NCBI RefSeq assembly: GCF_029889905.1
Contig: NZ_JARANZ010000006.1
Location: forward strand, 124,001-188,000
Direction of reading: 5' to 3'
Source: Chromohalobacter sp. 11-W
Lineage (GTDB): Bacteria; Pseudomonadota; Gammaproteobacteria; Pseudomonadales; Halomonadaceae
DNA: 64,000 nt
Each line of letters opens with the position of its first letter. The stretch's first letter is position 1. Both the position numbers and the translations under genes were made by a program. Positions 6,313 to 15,407 of the stretch are shown here, in pieces. The notes beneath the pieces were generated by a model. The model worked only from the letters and a program-made list of their open reading frames with translations, made no database searches and was not told the origin of the DNA.

Positions 6313-7833
6313 TCAATAAAGCCCCATCGGGTCGTCGCTGTAGGACACCAGTACGCATTTCACCTGCTGGTAGTGGTCGAGCATCAGCTTGTGGGTCTCG
6401 CGGCCAATGCCTGACTTCTTGTAGCCCCCGAATGCCGCGTGCGCGGGGTATTGGTGATAGCAGTTGGTCCACACGCGACCGGCTTGAATGCCCCGACCCA
6501 TGCGGTAGGCGCGATTCATGTCGCGGGTCCAGACCCCGGCGCCTAGGCCGAATTCGGTATCGTTGGCGATGGCCAGCGCTTCTTCTTCATCGCGGAAGGT
6601 CGTGATGGCGAGCGTGGGGCCGAAGATCTCCTCCTGGAAGACACGCATGTCGTTGCGGCCCTTGAGAATGGTGGGCTGCACGTAGAAACCACCCGCCAGC
6701 TCGCCCTCAAGCGTGGCCTTGCCACCGCCCAGCAGGCATTCGGCGCCCTCCTCGCGGCCGATGTCCATGTACGAGAGGATCTTGTCGAATTGCTCCTTGG
6801 AGACCTGGGCGCCGATCTGCGTTTCGGTATCCAACGGATCGCCCTGGCGAATGGTTTTGGCGCGTTCGATGGCGCGGGCCATGAACTCGTCATAGATCGA
6901 CTCGTGCACCAGCGCGCGCGACGGGCAGGTACACACTTCGCCCTGGTTGAAGAAGGTCATCAGCAGGCCTTCGATGCACTTCTCGGCGAAGGCCTCGCCA
7001 TGCGAGAGCACGTCCTCAAAATAGACGTTGGGCGACTTGCCGCCCAGTTCCAGCGTGGCCGGCACGATGCGCTTGGCGGCATTGGCCATGATATGGCTGC
7101 CCACCGGGGTGGAACCGGTGAAGGCGATCTTGGCGACACCTTCATGCGTGGTCAGCGCCTCGCCGGCTTCTTCACCGAGGCCATGCACGACGTTGATCAC
7201 GCCCGGCGGCACCAGGTCGGCGATGAGTTCGAGGAAGATGTTGATCGAGGCCGGGGTCTGTTCGGCCGGCTTGAGCACCGAGCAGTTGCCGGCGGCGAGC
7301 GCAGGCGCCAGCTTCCAGGTCGCCATGAGGATGGGAAAGTTCCAGGGGATAATCTGGCCCACCACGCCGTAGGGCTCGTGATAGTGATAAGCGACGGTGT
7401 TCTCATCGACTTCACTGATGGTGCCTTCCTGGGCACGCAGGCAACCGGCGAAATAGCGGAAATGATCCGCCACCAGCGGGATGTCGGCGCCGCTAGTTTC
7501 GCGGATCGGCTTGCCGTTGTCCCAGGTCTCGGCCACGGCGAGCTTATCGATGTTCTGCTCGACACGATCGGCGATCTGGAGCAGCACCTTGGCCCGCTCG
7601 GCGGGCGGCATCTTGCCCCAGGCCGGGGCGGCTTTCTGCGCCGCCTTCACCGCACGGTCGATATCCGCAGCCGATGAACGCGGTACCTGACAGAAGACCT
7701 CACCGGTGATCGGGGTGATGTTGTCCAGATAGCGACCGTCGGCGGGCGCCACCCACTCACCGCCGATGAAATTCTCGTAACGCGACTTGAAGTCGACGAC
7801 GGCACCTGGGGTGCCGGGACGTGCGTGAATCAT
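6313..7833 (-). CDS. NAD(P)-dependent aldehyde dehydrogenase (acetaldehyde dehydrogenase, ExaC/AldB-like)
   Basis: A 506-residue ALDH-superfamily enzyme oxidising aldehydes to acids. Cofactor residues are seen in [13 protein letters not shown] and in [11 protein letters not shown]; the general-base glutamate is in LELGGKSP (about 270); the nucleophilic cysteine is in [12 protein letters not shown] (about 308-310). The double cysteine CTC and the C-terminal [20 protein letters not shown] are typical of the AldB/ExaC acetaldehyde-dehydrogenase group. It is divergent from an AraC-family regulator with repeated sites between them, suggesting induction by an alcohol or aldehyde. Single-gene unit with its own terminator. 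Confidence 0.88.
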   Translation of the reverse strand: MIHARPGTPGAVVDFKSRYENFIGGEWVAPADGRYLDNITPITGEVFCQVPRSSAADIDRAVKAAQKAAPAWGKMPPAERAKVLLQIADRVEQNIDKLAVAETWDNGKPIRETSGADIPLVADHFRYFAGCLRAQEGTISEVDENTVAYHYHEPYGVVGQIIPWNFPILMATWKLAPALAAGNCSVLKPAEQTPASINIFLELIADLVPPGVINVVHGLGEEAGEALTTHEGVAKIAFTGSTPVGSHIMANAAKRIVPATLELGGKSPNVYFEDVLSHGEAFAEKCIEGLLMTFFNQGEVCTCPSRALVHESIYDEFMARAIERAKTIRQGDPLDTETQIGAQVSKEQFDKILSYMDIGREEGAECLLGGGKATLEGELAGGFYVQPTILKGRNDMRVFQEEIFGPTLAITTFRDEEEALAIANDTEFGLGAGVWTRDMNRAYRMGRGIQAGRVWTNCYHQYPAHAAFGGYKKSGIGRETHKLMLDHYQQVKCVLVSYSDDPMGLY

Positions 7834-7938
7834 GGCGTGTCTCCTTGGGCGAATGCGCCGGGGCGAATCGTCTGGTGTGCGACCCTGCCCCTTGGAAAAT
7901 GAGTACGCATCGCCCTCAGCATGGCGTGTCGGCCAGGC

Positions 7939-7980
7939 GTCGGTTTGCCTGCCAGTCTCCGACGTTTGTCTGCCAGTCTC
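7939..7980. promoter_or_regulatory. Tandem direct repeats, likely AraC-regulator binding sites
   Basis: TGCCAGTCTC occurs at 7950-7959 and 7971-7980, and the similarity extends leftward (C-GTTTG-C before each), giving two 21-bp units head to tail. A 21-bp period is two helical turns, the usual spacing of AraC-family half-sites. The repeats are about 110 bases from the dehydrogenase start and 80 from the regulator start. Confidence 0.5.
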
Positions 7981-8058
7981 AGATAGCGAATTTGCCTACA
8001 CTGCAAGGTAACGGGCGTCATCCACGCCCACACCGTCGGTACCGTTCAGGAGTTCGCC

Positions 8059-9021
8059 ATGCACGCCGTCACGCCTCCCGATTCGCGCTCCCGGGGCTCC
8101 CAAGTGGACAACGCCCGCGCGCTCGAGCAACTGACGGATACGCCCCGCACGCGGCGCTTGATCGAGAATCGCATCTGTTACGCGGGCCCGCATGCGGAGC
8201 TTTCGATCTACGATACCTGGTGGCCCGCGCAGGATGTCGCCTTGAGCGCCGAGCGGGTGCTCTACTGCGGCATGCTACAAGGGCGCAAGGTGATGAATGG
8301 CGCCACCGAAGTGCCGGAAACCTTCTTGCCGGGCGAGAGCTTCGTGCTGGCGCCGCATCAGGAAGTGCGCATCGATTTCCCCGATGCGCGCCCCGACGCG
8401 CCCACCACCTGCATGACTATCGATCTCGATCCCGCGCGCATTCACGCCCTCAGCGAGCGCCTCAACCAGGCCCAGCCGCGCGAACGAGAACTCGGCGAGT
8501 GGCACTATCATCCGCATGCCCTCCATGTACCGCACAGCCCGACCACCCAGGCGCTGATCGAACGCTTGATGGGGCTGTTCCGCGAGAATCACCCCGACCG
8601 CGACGCGCTGATCGGGCTGGGCATCGACGAGTTGATCGTGCGCCTGCTGCGTACCCAATCGCGTGAGTTGCTGCTCGCCGACGCCCGCCAGGCGCCACCG
8701 CGTCACGGGCTCGCGGCCGCCCTGGCCTGGCTGGAACGCCACCCCGAGCAGCCTCTGGACGGGGCGCAATTGGCCCGCGAGGCCTGCATGAGCAAGGCGC
8801 GCCTGTATCGGCTTTTCCAGCGCGAGGTCGGCTACACCCCCGGCGAGTATCAGCAGCGCCTGCGCCTGGCACGCGCTCGCCAGTGGCTGCGCGAGGCCGA
8901 CGCTCCCATCACCGAGATCTGCTACTCGCTGGGCTACCGCAGCCTCAGCCACTTCACTCGGCGCTTCAAGGCGGCCTATGGCCTCACGCCGGGCGACTAT
9001 CGACGTCTACTCATCGCCTGA
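8059..9021 (+). CDS. AraC family transcriptional regulator
   Basis: The 320-residue protein has an N-terminal AraC_N-type sensor domain (about 25-190; for example LSAERVLYCGMLQGRKVMNG) and a C-terminal double helix-turn-helix at about 215-315. The first HTH is LDGAQLAREACMSKARLYRL, the second ITEICYSLGYRSLSHFTRRF, followed by the family signature AAYGLTPGDYRR. It probably activates the divergent aldehyde dehydrogenase gene through the repeats at 7939-7980. Both genes are transcribed away from a 225-base shared region. The effector is unknown. Confidence 0.87.
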   Translation: MHAVTPPDSRSRGSQVDNARALEQLTDTPRTRRLIENRICYAGPHAELSIYDTWWPAQDVALSAERVLYCGMLQGRKVMNGATEVPETFLPGESFVLAPHQEVRIDFPDARPDAPTTCMTIDLDPARIHALSERLNQAQPRERELGEWHYHPHALHVPHSPTTQALIERLMGLFRENHPDRDALIGLGIDELIVRLLRTQSRELLLADARQAPPRHGLAAALAWLERHPEQPLDGAQLAREACMSKARLYRLFQREVGYTPGEYQQRLRLARARQWLREADAPITEICYSLGYRSLSHFTRRFKAAYGLTPGDYRRLLIA

Positions 9022-9282
9022 GCGCGCGGCGATTTAAAGACGCCTAAAATGCATCTTCCATCAGCGCCTCCTCAAGGAGTGTGCTTGCATTTCAGCGTCA
9101 ATCCGATAAAGTAGATAACGAAATTTTATTCTACCCGCGCAAGGCAAGAATTCCTCGTGATGCACGTTCATCGTACTAAGCAAGCCGTACTAGGCAATAT
9201 GAGTGTCACGCGGAATTCGTGACCGGGGTAGGCATTTCCTGCATCGCGCCGCGATGCATATAGTGTTTACAAGAGAGACATC

Positions 9283-10089
9283 ATGACATTACGTCACGCC
9301 GAAAGCGGCGACGCTCCGCGATTGCACCTCGACCTCACTCCTTTTCAGGAAGACGGCCAGTGCTACGGCGACTACCACCGCCTGCCACTCAACCCGATGC
9401 TCAAACGCCTGTGCATAGAAGCGCGCCGCGCCGGCCTCGCGGATGCATCGCTCGGGGCTCGCGACCTGATGAGTCATATGGCACTCGATGAAGATCATAT
9501 CGTCACCCAGGAAATCTCCGGGCGCGTATGGCGCTATAATGTCGGCTACTCGGAGGCGCCCAGCCAACTCGATTCGGCGCTGGATTCACTCGGCGAACGC
9601 ATGCTCGAGGAACCGCTGCCCACCGGCCTGGCACAGCTCACCGAGTCATGGGTCTATATGCCCGGACAGCTCGATGCCGCCACGACTCAAAGCACCGACG
9701 TGCTGTGGATGGATAAGTCCGCGTGGGCACGCTATCGCCTCGAACAAGTCCAGCTCTGGTTTCGTGCGTTGCGCGACGATGCCGAGCGTCTCGACGACGG
9801 CTGGCTGGCCTGGCATCTGACCCACCTACCGCTGACACGCGCGCCGGTGTTCGATAGCGTCGATGCATTCAGCAAGCTGGCGCGCCTCGACCTCGGCGGC
9901 CGCAATGCCCTGGGGCAACTCTCCTTCGTGCGTTATCAACATGGAGAATGCCACGAGGGCATGGGGCTGGCGATCACTCAACTGCCGCATCACCTCGACG
10001 CGTTGGCGCCGCTGGACGACGCCCTGGTGGTGCCCGCACGCCAGGTCGACACGATACTCGCACGCCTGGATCGCGCGCTCGCCGACTAG
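9283..10089 (+). CDS. Unrecognised 268-residue protein
   Basis: I do not recognise this family. The product is soluble, acidic, without a signal peptide or membrane segment. Notable features are an N-terminal QEDGQCYGDYHRLPLNP, a tryptophan-rich middle (ESWVYMPG, VLWMDKSAWARY, WFRAL, GWLAWHLTHLPL) and a C-terminal FVRYQHGECHEGMGLAITQL. Codon use matches the neighbours, so it is resident. The region upstream (9022-9282) has no gene; an A+T-rich patch near 9110-9140 could be a promoter. The gene is convergent with lptG, with a strong hairpin between. ATG with AAGAGAG upstream is the start. Confidence 0.7.
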   Translation: MTLRHAESGDAPRLHLDLTPFQEDGQCYGDYHRLPLNPMLKRLCIEARRAGLADASLGARDLMSHMALDEDHIVTQEISGRVWRYNVGYSEAPSQLDSALDSLGERMLEEPLPTGLAQLTESWVYMPGQLDAATTQSTDVLWMDKSAWARYRLEQVQLWFRALRDDAERLDDGWLAWHLTHLPLTRAPVFDSVDAFSKLARLDLGGRNALGQLSFVRYQHGECHEGMGLAITQLPHHLDALAPLDDALVVPARQVDTILARLDRALAD

Positions 10090-10137
10090 GCTTTTTACGA
10101 AAGCTGCCTGTGCGACACGCGCGGCAATGAACGAAAA

Positions 10138-10171
10138 CGCCCCCGGTGCCGAATTGACGGCGCCGGGGGCG
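10138..10171. terminator. Bidirectional terminator between the 268-residue gene and lptG
   Basis: CGCCCCCGGTGCCG (10138-10151) pairs with CGGCGCCGGGGGCG (10158-10171) with a 6-base loop. On the minus strand it is followed by UUUUCGUU, so it best serves lptG. Confidence 0.7.
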
Positions 10172-10199
10172 TTGCGTTGGGGCCTGCGTAGCGTTTCCG

Positions 10200-11264
10200 T
10201 CAGCCGGTGCGTCTGAGCAGCACGATGCCCAACACATAGCAGGCCACGGTGGGTACCAGCACCGCGAACACCGGCGAGAAGCCGAACAGCATCGACGCCG
10301 GCGCCAATAGATCCTGCAGATACTTGAACGAGACGCCGACGATGATGCCGTAGAACACCCGCGTGCCGGCGGCCACGGTACGCAACGGGCCGAACACGAA
10401 GGAGGCAGCCACCAACATCAGGCCCGCCAAGGTGAAAGGCAGCAGCATTTTCTGCCAGAAGTACAATAGTGGCTGCGTGGCCTCGAGCCCCTGGTTGCCC
10501 AGGTAACTGGCGTAACGCCACAAGTCGCTGGGCGACTGGCTCTCCAGCGGGCGCAACAAGCGATTGAGCTGTTCGGGGGTGAACGAGGTCTCCCAGGTAC
10601 GCTTGTCAGTGGTGTCGACGACGGTCTGGCCGTCCTCGAAACGCGTTTCCTCGATGTTTTGCCATTGCCAGCTACCGTCTTCCCAGACCGCACGGTCGGC
10701 ATGCTCGGCACTCACCAACTGCGTGCCATCGAAGTGATAGCGCGTGACATCGATGACCACGTCATCCGCGCGGATGGTGCCGAAGCGATAGAAATCATCG
10801 CCCTCGCGCTGCCAACCGCCACGCTCGGAGAGAATCGCGCCCTCGCCCTCGAGCTGCTCGAGCCGCCAAGCCTCGGCATGTTGCTCTGTCACCGGGCTGA
10901 CCCACTCGCTGATCGCCATGGTCAGGATGATCACCAGACCCAGCGGCTTCATGGCGCCCCACAGAATGCGGGCCAGCGAACGCCCGGAGGCGCGCATCAC
11001 CGTCAACTCGTTACTCGACGCCATGCTGCCCAGGCCGATCAGCGCGCCAATCAGCACCCCCACCGGCGCATATTGATAAAACCGCCACGGTAGGCGCATC
11101 AACAGATACACAAAGACGTCGAGAGCGCCGTAGTTACCCTCGACGTCACCGAGATCGTTGATATAGGAAATGACCAGATCAAGCCCCAGGATCATGACCT
11201 GCACGACCAGCATGGCCGCCAGCACATTGCGCGCAATGTAGCGATCGAAACGGTCGAAAATCAT
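10200..11264 (-). CDS. lptG: LPS export ABC transporter permease LptG
   Basis: The 354-residue inner-membrane protein shows the YjgP/YjgQ layout: three N-terminal membrane segments (MLVVQVMILGLDLVISYI, a second near 60-85, a third near 100-125), a ~145-residue periplasmic beta-jellyroll (about 130-265) and three C-terminal segments. With LptF and the LptB ATPase it extracts lipopolysaccharide from the inner membrane and hands it to LptC. Its ATG overlaps the lptF stop as ATGA, so the two are translationally coupled. LptF/LptG are essential in Gram-negative bacteria of this type. Confidence 0.95.
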   Translation of the reverse strand: MIFDRFDRYIARNVLAAMLVVQVMILGLDLVISYINDLGDVEGNYGALDVFVYLLMRLPWRFYQYAPVGVLIGALIGLGSMASSNELTVMRASGRSLARILWGAMKPLGLVIILTMAISEWVSPVTEQHAEAWRLEQLEGEGAILSERGGWQREGDDFYRFGTIRADDVVIDVTRYHFDGTQLVSAEHADRAVWEDGSWQWQNIEETRFEDGQTVVDTTDKRTWETSFTPEQLNRLLRPLESQSPSDLWRYASYLGNQGLEATQPLLYFWQKMLLPFTLAGLMLVAASFVFGPLRTVAAGTRVFYGIIVGVSFKYLQDLLAPASMLFGFSPVFAVLVPTVACYVLGIVLLRRTG

Positions 11265-12343
11265 GTGCGGCCCCCTCGGCGCTGATCACGGCGTGTCATC
11301 CATATTCCCAGCAGCAGATACCCCAGGTGGATCGGCCACATACCGATGGATGGCGCCAGCGAGCCACGCGAGATGGCATCCTGAGCCGCCAGCAATAAGC
11401 TCAAGTAACTGATGTGCAGGAAGATCGCCGGCATCAGCTTGGCGAAACGTCCCTGCCGTGGATTGACCCGCGACAGCGGCAGCGCCAGCAGGGTGAGGAT
11501 CGGCACCATCAGCGGCATGGAAAGCCGCCACTGCAGATGGGCCCAGGCCTCGTTATCGCCGCGCTCGATGAGCTGCGGGGTCGAGGTCAGCTCGGCGGCA
11601 TCGAGATCGACCCGCTCGCTGGCGCGCGATAGGCGCACCGCATAGGTGTCGAACTGCACCCGCTCGGCGACGTTTTTACCCGGTTCGACGCTGTAACGCT
11701 CGCCATCGGTCAACACCAGGAAGCGGCTGCCAGTATCCTCGTCGACCGTCTGATAGCCGCCTTCGGCCCGCGTGACGACCGTCTCCGGTGTGCCATCGTT
11801 GCGTGGCTGGCGCTCGCTGATGAAGACGTTTTCCATCCGCGAGCGGTCATCGTTGAGGCTCTCGGTATAGGCGGTGCGCCCACTGCCGAACTCCTGGAAA
11901 CGCCCCGGCTGCAGCACCGAGAAATCGAGCCGGCTTTTCTGTTCCTCGAGCACCATCTCGTTGTGGCGGGCACCGCTCGGGGTCAGCCACAGGCTGCACA
12001 CCGCCACCAGTATGGCCACCAGCACTGCCGGCCACAGCGTCACCCGCAATAGCCGGTTGGGGCTGATGCCACAGGCCACCAGTACGGTGATCTCGCTATT
12101 GAGATAGAGCTGTCCGAACGCCAGCAGAATGCCGAGAAAGAACGACAGCGGCAGCACCAGCTCCATGAACCCGGGCAGGTGAAAAAGCATCAGGGTGCCA
12201 AGAATGTTGGCAGGAATATCCCCTTGCGCGGCATCGCCGAAATAGCGAATGAAGCGACTGCCCATGATCACCAGCAATAGCACGCCGGCCACGGCAGCCA
12301 TGGTGGCGAGGATCTCGCGCGTCAAATAGCGGAATACGATCAA
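11261..12343 (-). CDS. lptF: LPS export ABC transporter permease LptF
   Basis: I place the start at TTG 12341-12343 (product 360 residues, IVFRYLTREILATMAAVAG), because GGGAG lies 8 bases upstream and this is where the family begins; the frame is open 35 codons further but codes for a basic, non-conserved stretch. Membrane segments, then a periplasmic jellyroll domain (about 125-260, with VVTRAEGGYQTVDEDTG), then three C-terminal segments. It is the LptG partner in the LptB2FG transporter and the first gene of the two-gene unit, divergent from pepA as in many gammaproteobacteria. Confidence 0.93.
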   Translation of the reverse strand: MIVFRYLTREILATMAAVAGVLLLVIMGSRFIRYFGDAAQGDIPANILGTLMLFHLPGFMELVLPLSFFLGILLAFGQLYLNSEITVLVACGISPNRLLRVTLWPAVLVAILVAVCSLWLTPSGARHNEMVLEEQKSRLDFSVLQPGRFQEFGSGRTAYTESLNDDRSRMENVFISERQPRNDGTPETVVTRAEGGYQTVDEDTGSRFLVLTDGERYSVEPGKNVAERVQFDTYAVRLSRASERVDLDAAELTSTPQLIERGDNEAWAHLQWRLSMPLMVPILTLLALPLSRVNPRQGRFAKLMPAIFLHISYLSLLLAAQDAISRGSLAPSIGMWPIHLGYLLLGIWMTRRDQRRGGRT

Positions 12344-12552
12344 GCGTCTTCTCCCGGGTCGGTTCCCTGGTCCACGACGACCCCTTGCGGGGCCCAATGC
12401 AGCCTTCGACCACCCTCCCCATGCATTGCGTTCCGGCTTTGCGTACACTGGAGTACGTTCAGCGCCGGCATCCTTGTCGGCATTATCCAGAATACTCGGA
12501 CACTTGTCTCGCCACGAGACAAGACATGCCAGCTCAGTCGTGTGGAGACTTC

Positions 12553-14076
12553 ATGGAATCCCCCGTAATCAACGTCAACCCGGCCAAGGTCGAAACGGCA
12601 TGCCTGATCGTGCCCGTCTTCCAGGATGGGGACCTGCTGCCAGCGGCGGACAAGCTCGACGACGCCAGTGAACGCCTGATCGGCCAGCTTCTCGACCGGG
12701 GCGACTTCGATCCCAGCCTCGGCAATGTGCAGTTGATTCCCTTCGCGCCGGGGCTCGGTGCCGAGCGTCTGTTGCTCGTCGGCCTCGGCGAGCGCGCTAA
12801 GTGCGGCGAAGGCCAGCTCATCAAGGCCCTCGATGCCGCCTTCGCCGCCGTCATCAAGCTGCCGCTCGACGACGTGGCCGCCGCCTTCACCGACGTGCCG
12901 GTCGGCGAACGCGACACCGCCTGGAAAGCGCGCGTCACGCTGGAAGCCGCGCATCGCGCCTGCTATCGCTTCGACGACTTCAAGTCGCAGCCGGCCCCCG
13001 CTCCGCGCCTCGAGAGCCTGACGCTGCTGGTCAGCGACGCAGATGAGACGCCCCAGGCCGAACTAGGGGCCCGCATCGGTGCCGCCGTCGGCGAAGGGGT
13101 CGCGCTGACGCGTACCCTGGGCAACCTGCCCAGCAATGTTTGCACGCCGCGTTACCTCGCCGAGCAGGCACAAACACTGGCTGCGGATGCCGATGGCGCA
13201 CTGAACGTCGAGATCCTCGACGAGGACGCCTTGCAAGCGCTGGGCGCCAACGCCCTGCTCTCTGTCGGTCAAGGCAGCGAAGAACCCTCGCGCCTGATCG
13301 TCATGCAGTATCGCGGCGCCGAGGACCCGGATGAAGCCCCGCACGTCCTCGTCGGCAAGGGCATCACCTTCGATTCCGGCGGCATCTCGCTCAAGCCGGG
13401 AGCCGGCATGGACGAGATGAAGTTCGACATGTGCGGCGCCGCCAGCGTCTTCGGCACCATGAAGACGGTGCTCGCGCTCAAGCCCAAGATCAATATCATC
13501 GGCGTGGTGGCAAGCGCCGAGAACATGCCCGATGGCCGCGCCTTCAAGCCCGGCGACATCGTCAAGACCCTCAAGGGGCTCAACGTCGAGATCCTCAACA
13601 CCGACGCCGAGGGGCGCATGGTGCTGTGCGACGCGCTGAGCTACGTCGAGCGCTTCAAGCCCGCTAGCGTGGTGGATATCGCGACCCTGACCGGTGCGGC
13701 GGTCATCGCCCTGGGCCATCATGCCTCGGGGCTGCTGTCCAACGACGACGATCTGGCGCTGGACCTGCTCGACGCCGGCGAGAACGCCTGGGATCGCGCT
13801 TGGCACCTGCCCTTGTGGGACGAGTACCAGAGCCAGCTCGACTCCAACTTCGCCGACTTGGCCCACATCGGCGGTCGTCCCGCGGGCACCATCACGGCGG
13901 CCTGCTTCCTGTCGCGTTTCGCCGATGCCTATCCGTGGGCGCACTTGGATATCGCCGGTACCGCCTGGGCTTCGGGTGACAAGAAAGGCGCCAGCGGCCG
14001 CCCCGTGGGCCTTTTGACCCAATACTTGCTCGACCGCGAAACCGAGGCCAACGAGACCCGCCCCAGCGTCGAGTGA
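12553..14076 (+). CDS. pepA: Leucyl aminopeptidase (PepA, M17)
   Basis: From ATG 12553 (GGAG upstream) the product is 507 residues. The N-terminal regulatory domain (about 1-165) precedes the M17 catalytic domain. Two-metal-site residues lie in VGKGITFDSGGISLKPG, DMCGAAS and LNTDAEGRMVL; the substrate and bicarbonate region is in DIATLTGAAVIALGHHASG. PepA removes N-terminal residues in a hexameric cytoplasmic enzyme and in enterobacteria also acts as a DNA-binding protein at carAB and cer sites. Divergent from lptF, the conserved order, but separated from holC-valS here by two extra genes. The open frame upstream of 12553 (56 codons) overlaps lptF and is unlikely to be translated. Confidence 0.94.
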   Translation: MESPVINVNPAKVETACLIVPVFQDGDLLPAADKLDDASERLIGQLLDRGDFDPSLGNVQLIPFAPGLGAERLLLVGLGERAKCGEGQLIKALDAAFAAVIKLPLDDVAAAFTDVPVGERDTAWKARVTLEAAHRACYRFDDFKSQPAPAPRLESLTLLVSDADETPQAELGARIGAAVGEGVALTRTLGNLPSNVCTPRYLAEQAQTLAADADGALNVEILDEDALQALGANALLSVGQGSEEPSRLIVMQYRGAEDPDEAPHVLVGKGITFDSGGISLKPGAGMDEMKFDMCGAASVFGTMKTVLALKPKINIIGVVASAENMPDGRAFKPGDIVKTLKGLNVEILNTDAEGRMVLCDALSYVERFKPASVVDIATLTGAAVIALGHHASGLLSNDDDLALDLLDAGENAWDRAWHLPLWDEYQSQLDSNFADLAHIGGRPAGTITAACFLSRFADAYPWAHLDIAGTAWASGDKKGASGRPVGLLTQYLLDRETEANETRPSVE

Positions 14077-14114
14077 CCCTTCGCAGCAAACAATTTGCAT
14101 GCTAACGTAAGTAG

Positions 14115-14149
14115 CAGGCGCGCCGGCCTTTCCTCGTCCGACGCGCCTG
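14115..14149 (+). terminator. Hairpin after pepA
   Basis: CAGGCGCG (14115-14122) pairs with CGCGCCTG (14142-14149) around a pyrimidine-rich loop. Only a short U-rich run follows (TGTCATTCT), so termination is likely but may be partial. Confidence 0.45.
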
Positions 14150-14239
14150 TGTCATTCTCGGTATCCAACCAATCGCCGAATTTGACGGCTTTTCAACCGG
14201 CGTCTTTCGCCGAGCGCTTAGATGTAACGGAGAACTTCA

Positions 14240-15340
14240 GTGACCCCTTCAGGCTTCGATATACGGCCTAACGCGCATCCCAAGGATGCCGCCCTGCGCG
14301 AGACGATTCTCGAGAACCCCGGTTTCGGTCGTCATTTCAGCGATCACATGGCTCATATCCGCTGGACGAGCGATGTTGGCTGGCATGGCCACGAAGTCCG
14401 CCCCTACGGGCCGTTGACGCTGGACCCGGCAGCGGCGGTATTGCATTACGCTCAGGAAATCTTCGAGGGCATCAAGGCCTACCGCCACGCCGACGGCTCG
14501 GTATGGACCTTCCGCCCCGAGAAGAACGCCGCACGTTTCCGCGCTTCCGCGCGTCGCCTGGCACTGCCTGAGCTCTCCGACGAGGATTTCATCGGCTCGC
14601 TCAAGGCGCTGCTTTCCCAAGACCATGTCTGGGTGCCGACGCCGGCCAGTGCCGCTGAGGAATCGAGCCTTTATCTGCGTCCGTTCATGATCGCCAGCGA
14701 GACCTTCCTCGGTGTGCGGCCTTCCAAAGAGGTCGACTACTACGTCATCGCCTCGCCGGCGGCGGCGTACTTCAAGGGTGGGGTGAATCCGGTCTCCATC
14801 TGGCTGTCCTCGCATTACAAGCGGGCCGCGTCCGGCGGCACGGGCTTCGCCAAGTGCGGCGGCAACTACGCCGCCTCGCTGGCAGCCCAGAAGGAAGCCG
14901 AAGCGCATGACTGCGCCCAGGTCGCCTTCCTCGACGCCGCCGAGAATAAGTGGATCGAGGAACTCGGCGGCATGAACCTGTTCTTCGTCTACAAGGACGG
15001 GCGCATCGTCACGCCCAAGTTGACCGGTACCATCCTCGAAGGCGTCACCCGTGACTCCATCCTGGAGCTCGCCCGGGATCAGGGCCTGACGCCCGAAGAA
15101 CGTCACATCAGTATCGACGAATGGCGCGACGGCGCTGCCTCCGGCGAGATCACCGAGGTCTTCGCCTGCGGCACCGCCGCCGTCATTACCCCGGTCGGCG
15201 AGCTACGCAGCGAAGACGAGAGCATACGCCTCAAGGCGGATAGCGGCGGCGAAGTCGGCAAACGCCTGCGCAAGGAGCTGCTCGACCTGCAATACGGGCG
15301 CAGCGAAGATACGCGCAACTGGCTGACACGCCTGGCCTGA
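14240..15340 (+). CDS. ilvE: Branched-chain amino acid aminotransferase
   Basis: A 366-residue class IV (PLP, fold type IV) aminotransferase of the longer BCAT2 type. Recognisable blocks are GPLTLDPAAAVLHYAQEIFE, GIKAYRH, the substrate-loop residues in SLYLRPFMIAS, the PLP lysine in GFAKCGGNYAAS (about 205), EELGGMNLFFV and the phosphate-binding ACGTAAVITPVG. It interconverts leucine, isoleucine and valine with their 2-oxo acids. The start is GTG at 14240 with CGGAG 8 bases upstream. It stands between pepA and an SDR gene, splitting the usual pepA-holC-valS order; hairpins on both sides suggest it is its own transcript. Confidence 0.92.
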   Translation: MTPSGFDIRPNAHPKDAALRETILENPGFGRHFSDHMAHIRWTSDVGWHGHEVRPYGPLTLDPAAAVLHYAQEIFEGIKAYRHADGSVWTFRPEKNAARFRASARRLALPELSDEDFIGSLKALLSQDHVWVPTPASAAEESSLYLRPFMIASETFLGVRPSKEVDYYVIASPAAAYFKGGVNPVSIWLSSHYKRAASGGTGFAKCGGNYAASLAAQKEAEAHDCAQVAFLDAAENKWIEELGGMNLFFVYKDGRIVTPKLTGTILEGVTRDSILELARDQGLTPEERHISIDEWRDGAASGEITEVFACGTAAVITPVGELRSEDESIRLKADSGGEVGKRLRKELLDLQYGRSEDTRNWLTRLA

Positions 15341-15353
15341 CGTCTTGTCGAAC

Positions 15354-15381
15354 GACACGGCGGCATGACGCGCGCCGTGTC
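15354..15381 (+). terminator. Terminator-like hairpin after ilvE
   Basis: GACACGGC (15354-15361) pairs with GCCGTGTC (15374-15381), followed by ATTTCCTT. It lies just after the ilvE stop and 26 bases before the next start. Confidence 0.5.
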
Positions 15382-15407
15382 ATTTCCTTCCGTTATCAGG
15401 AGGCCCC

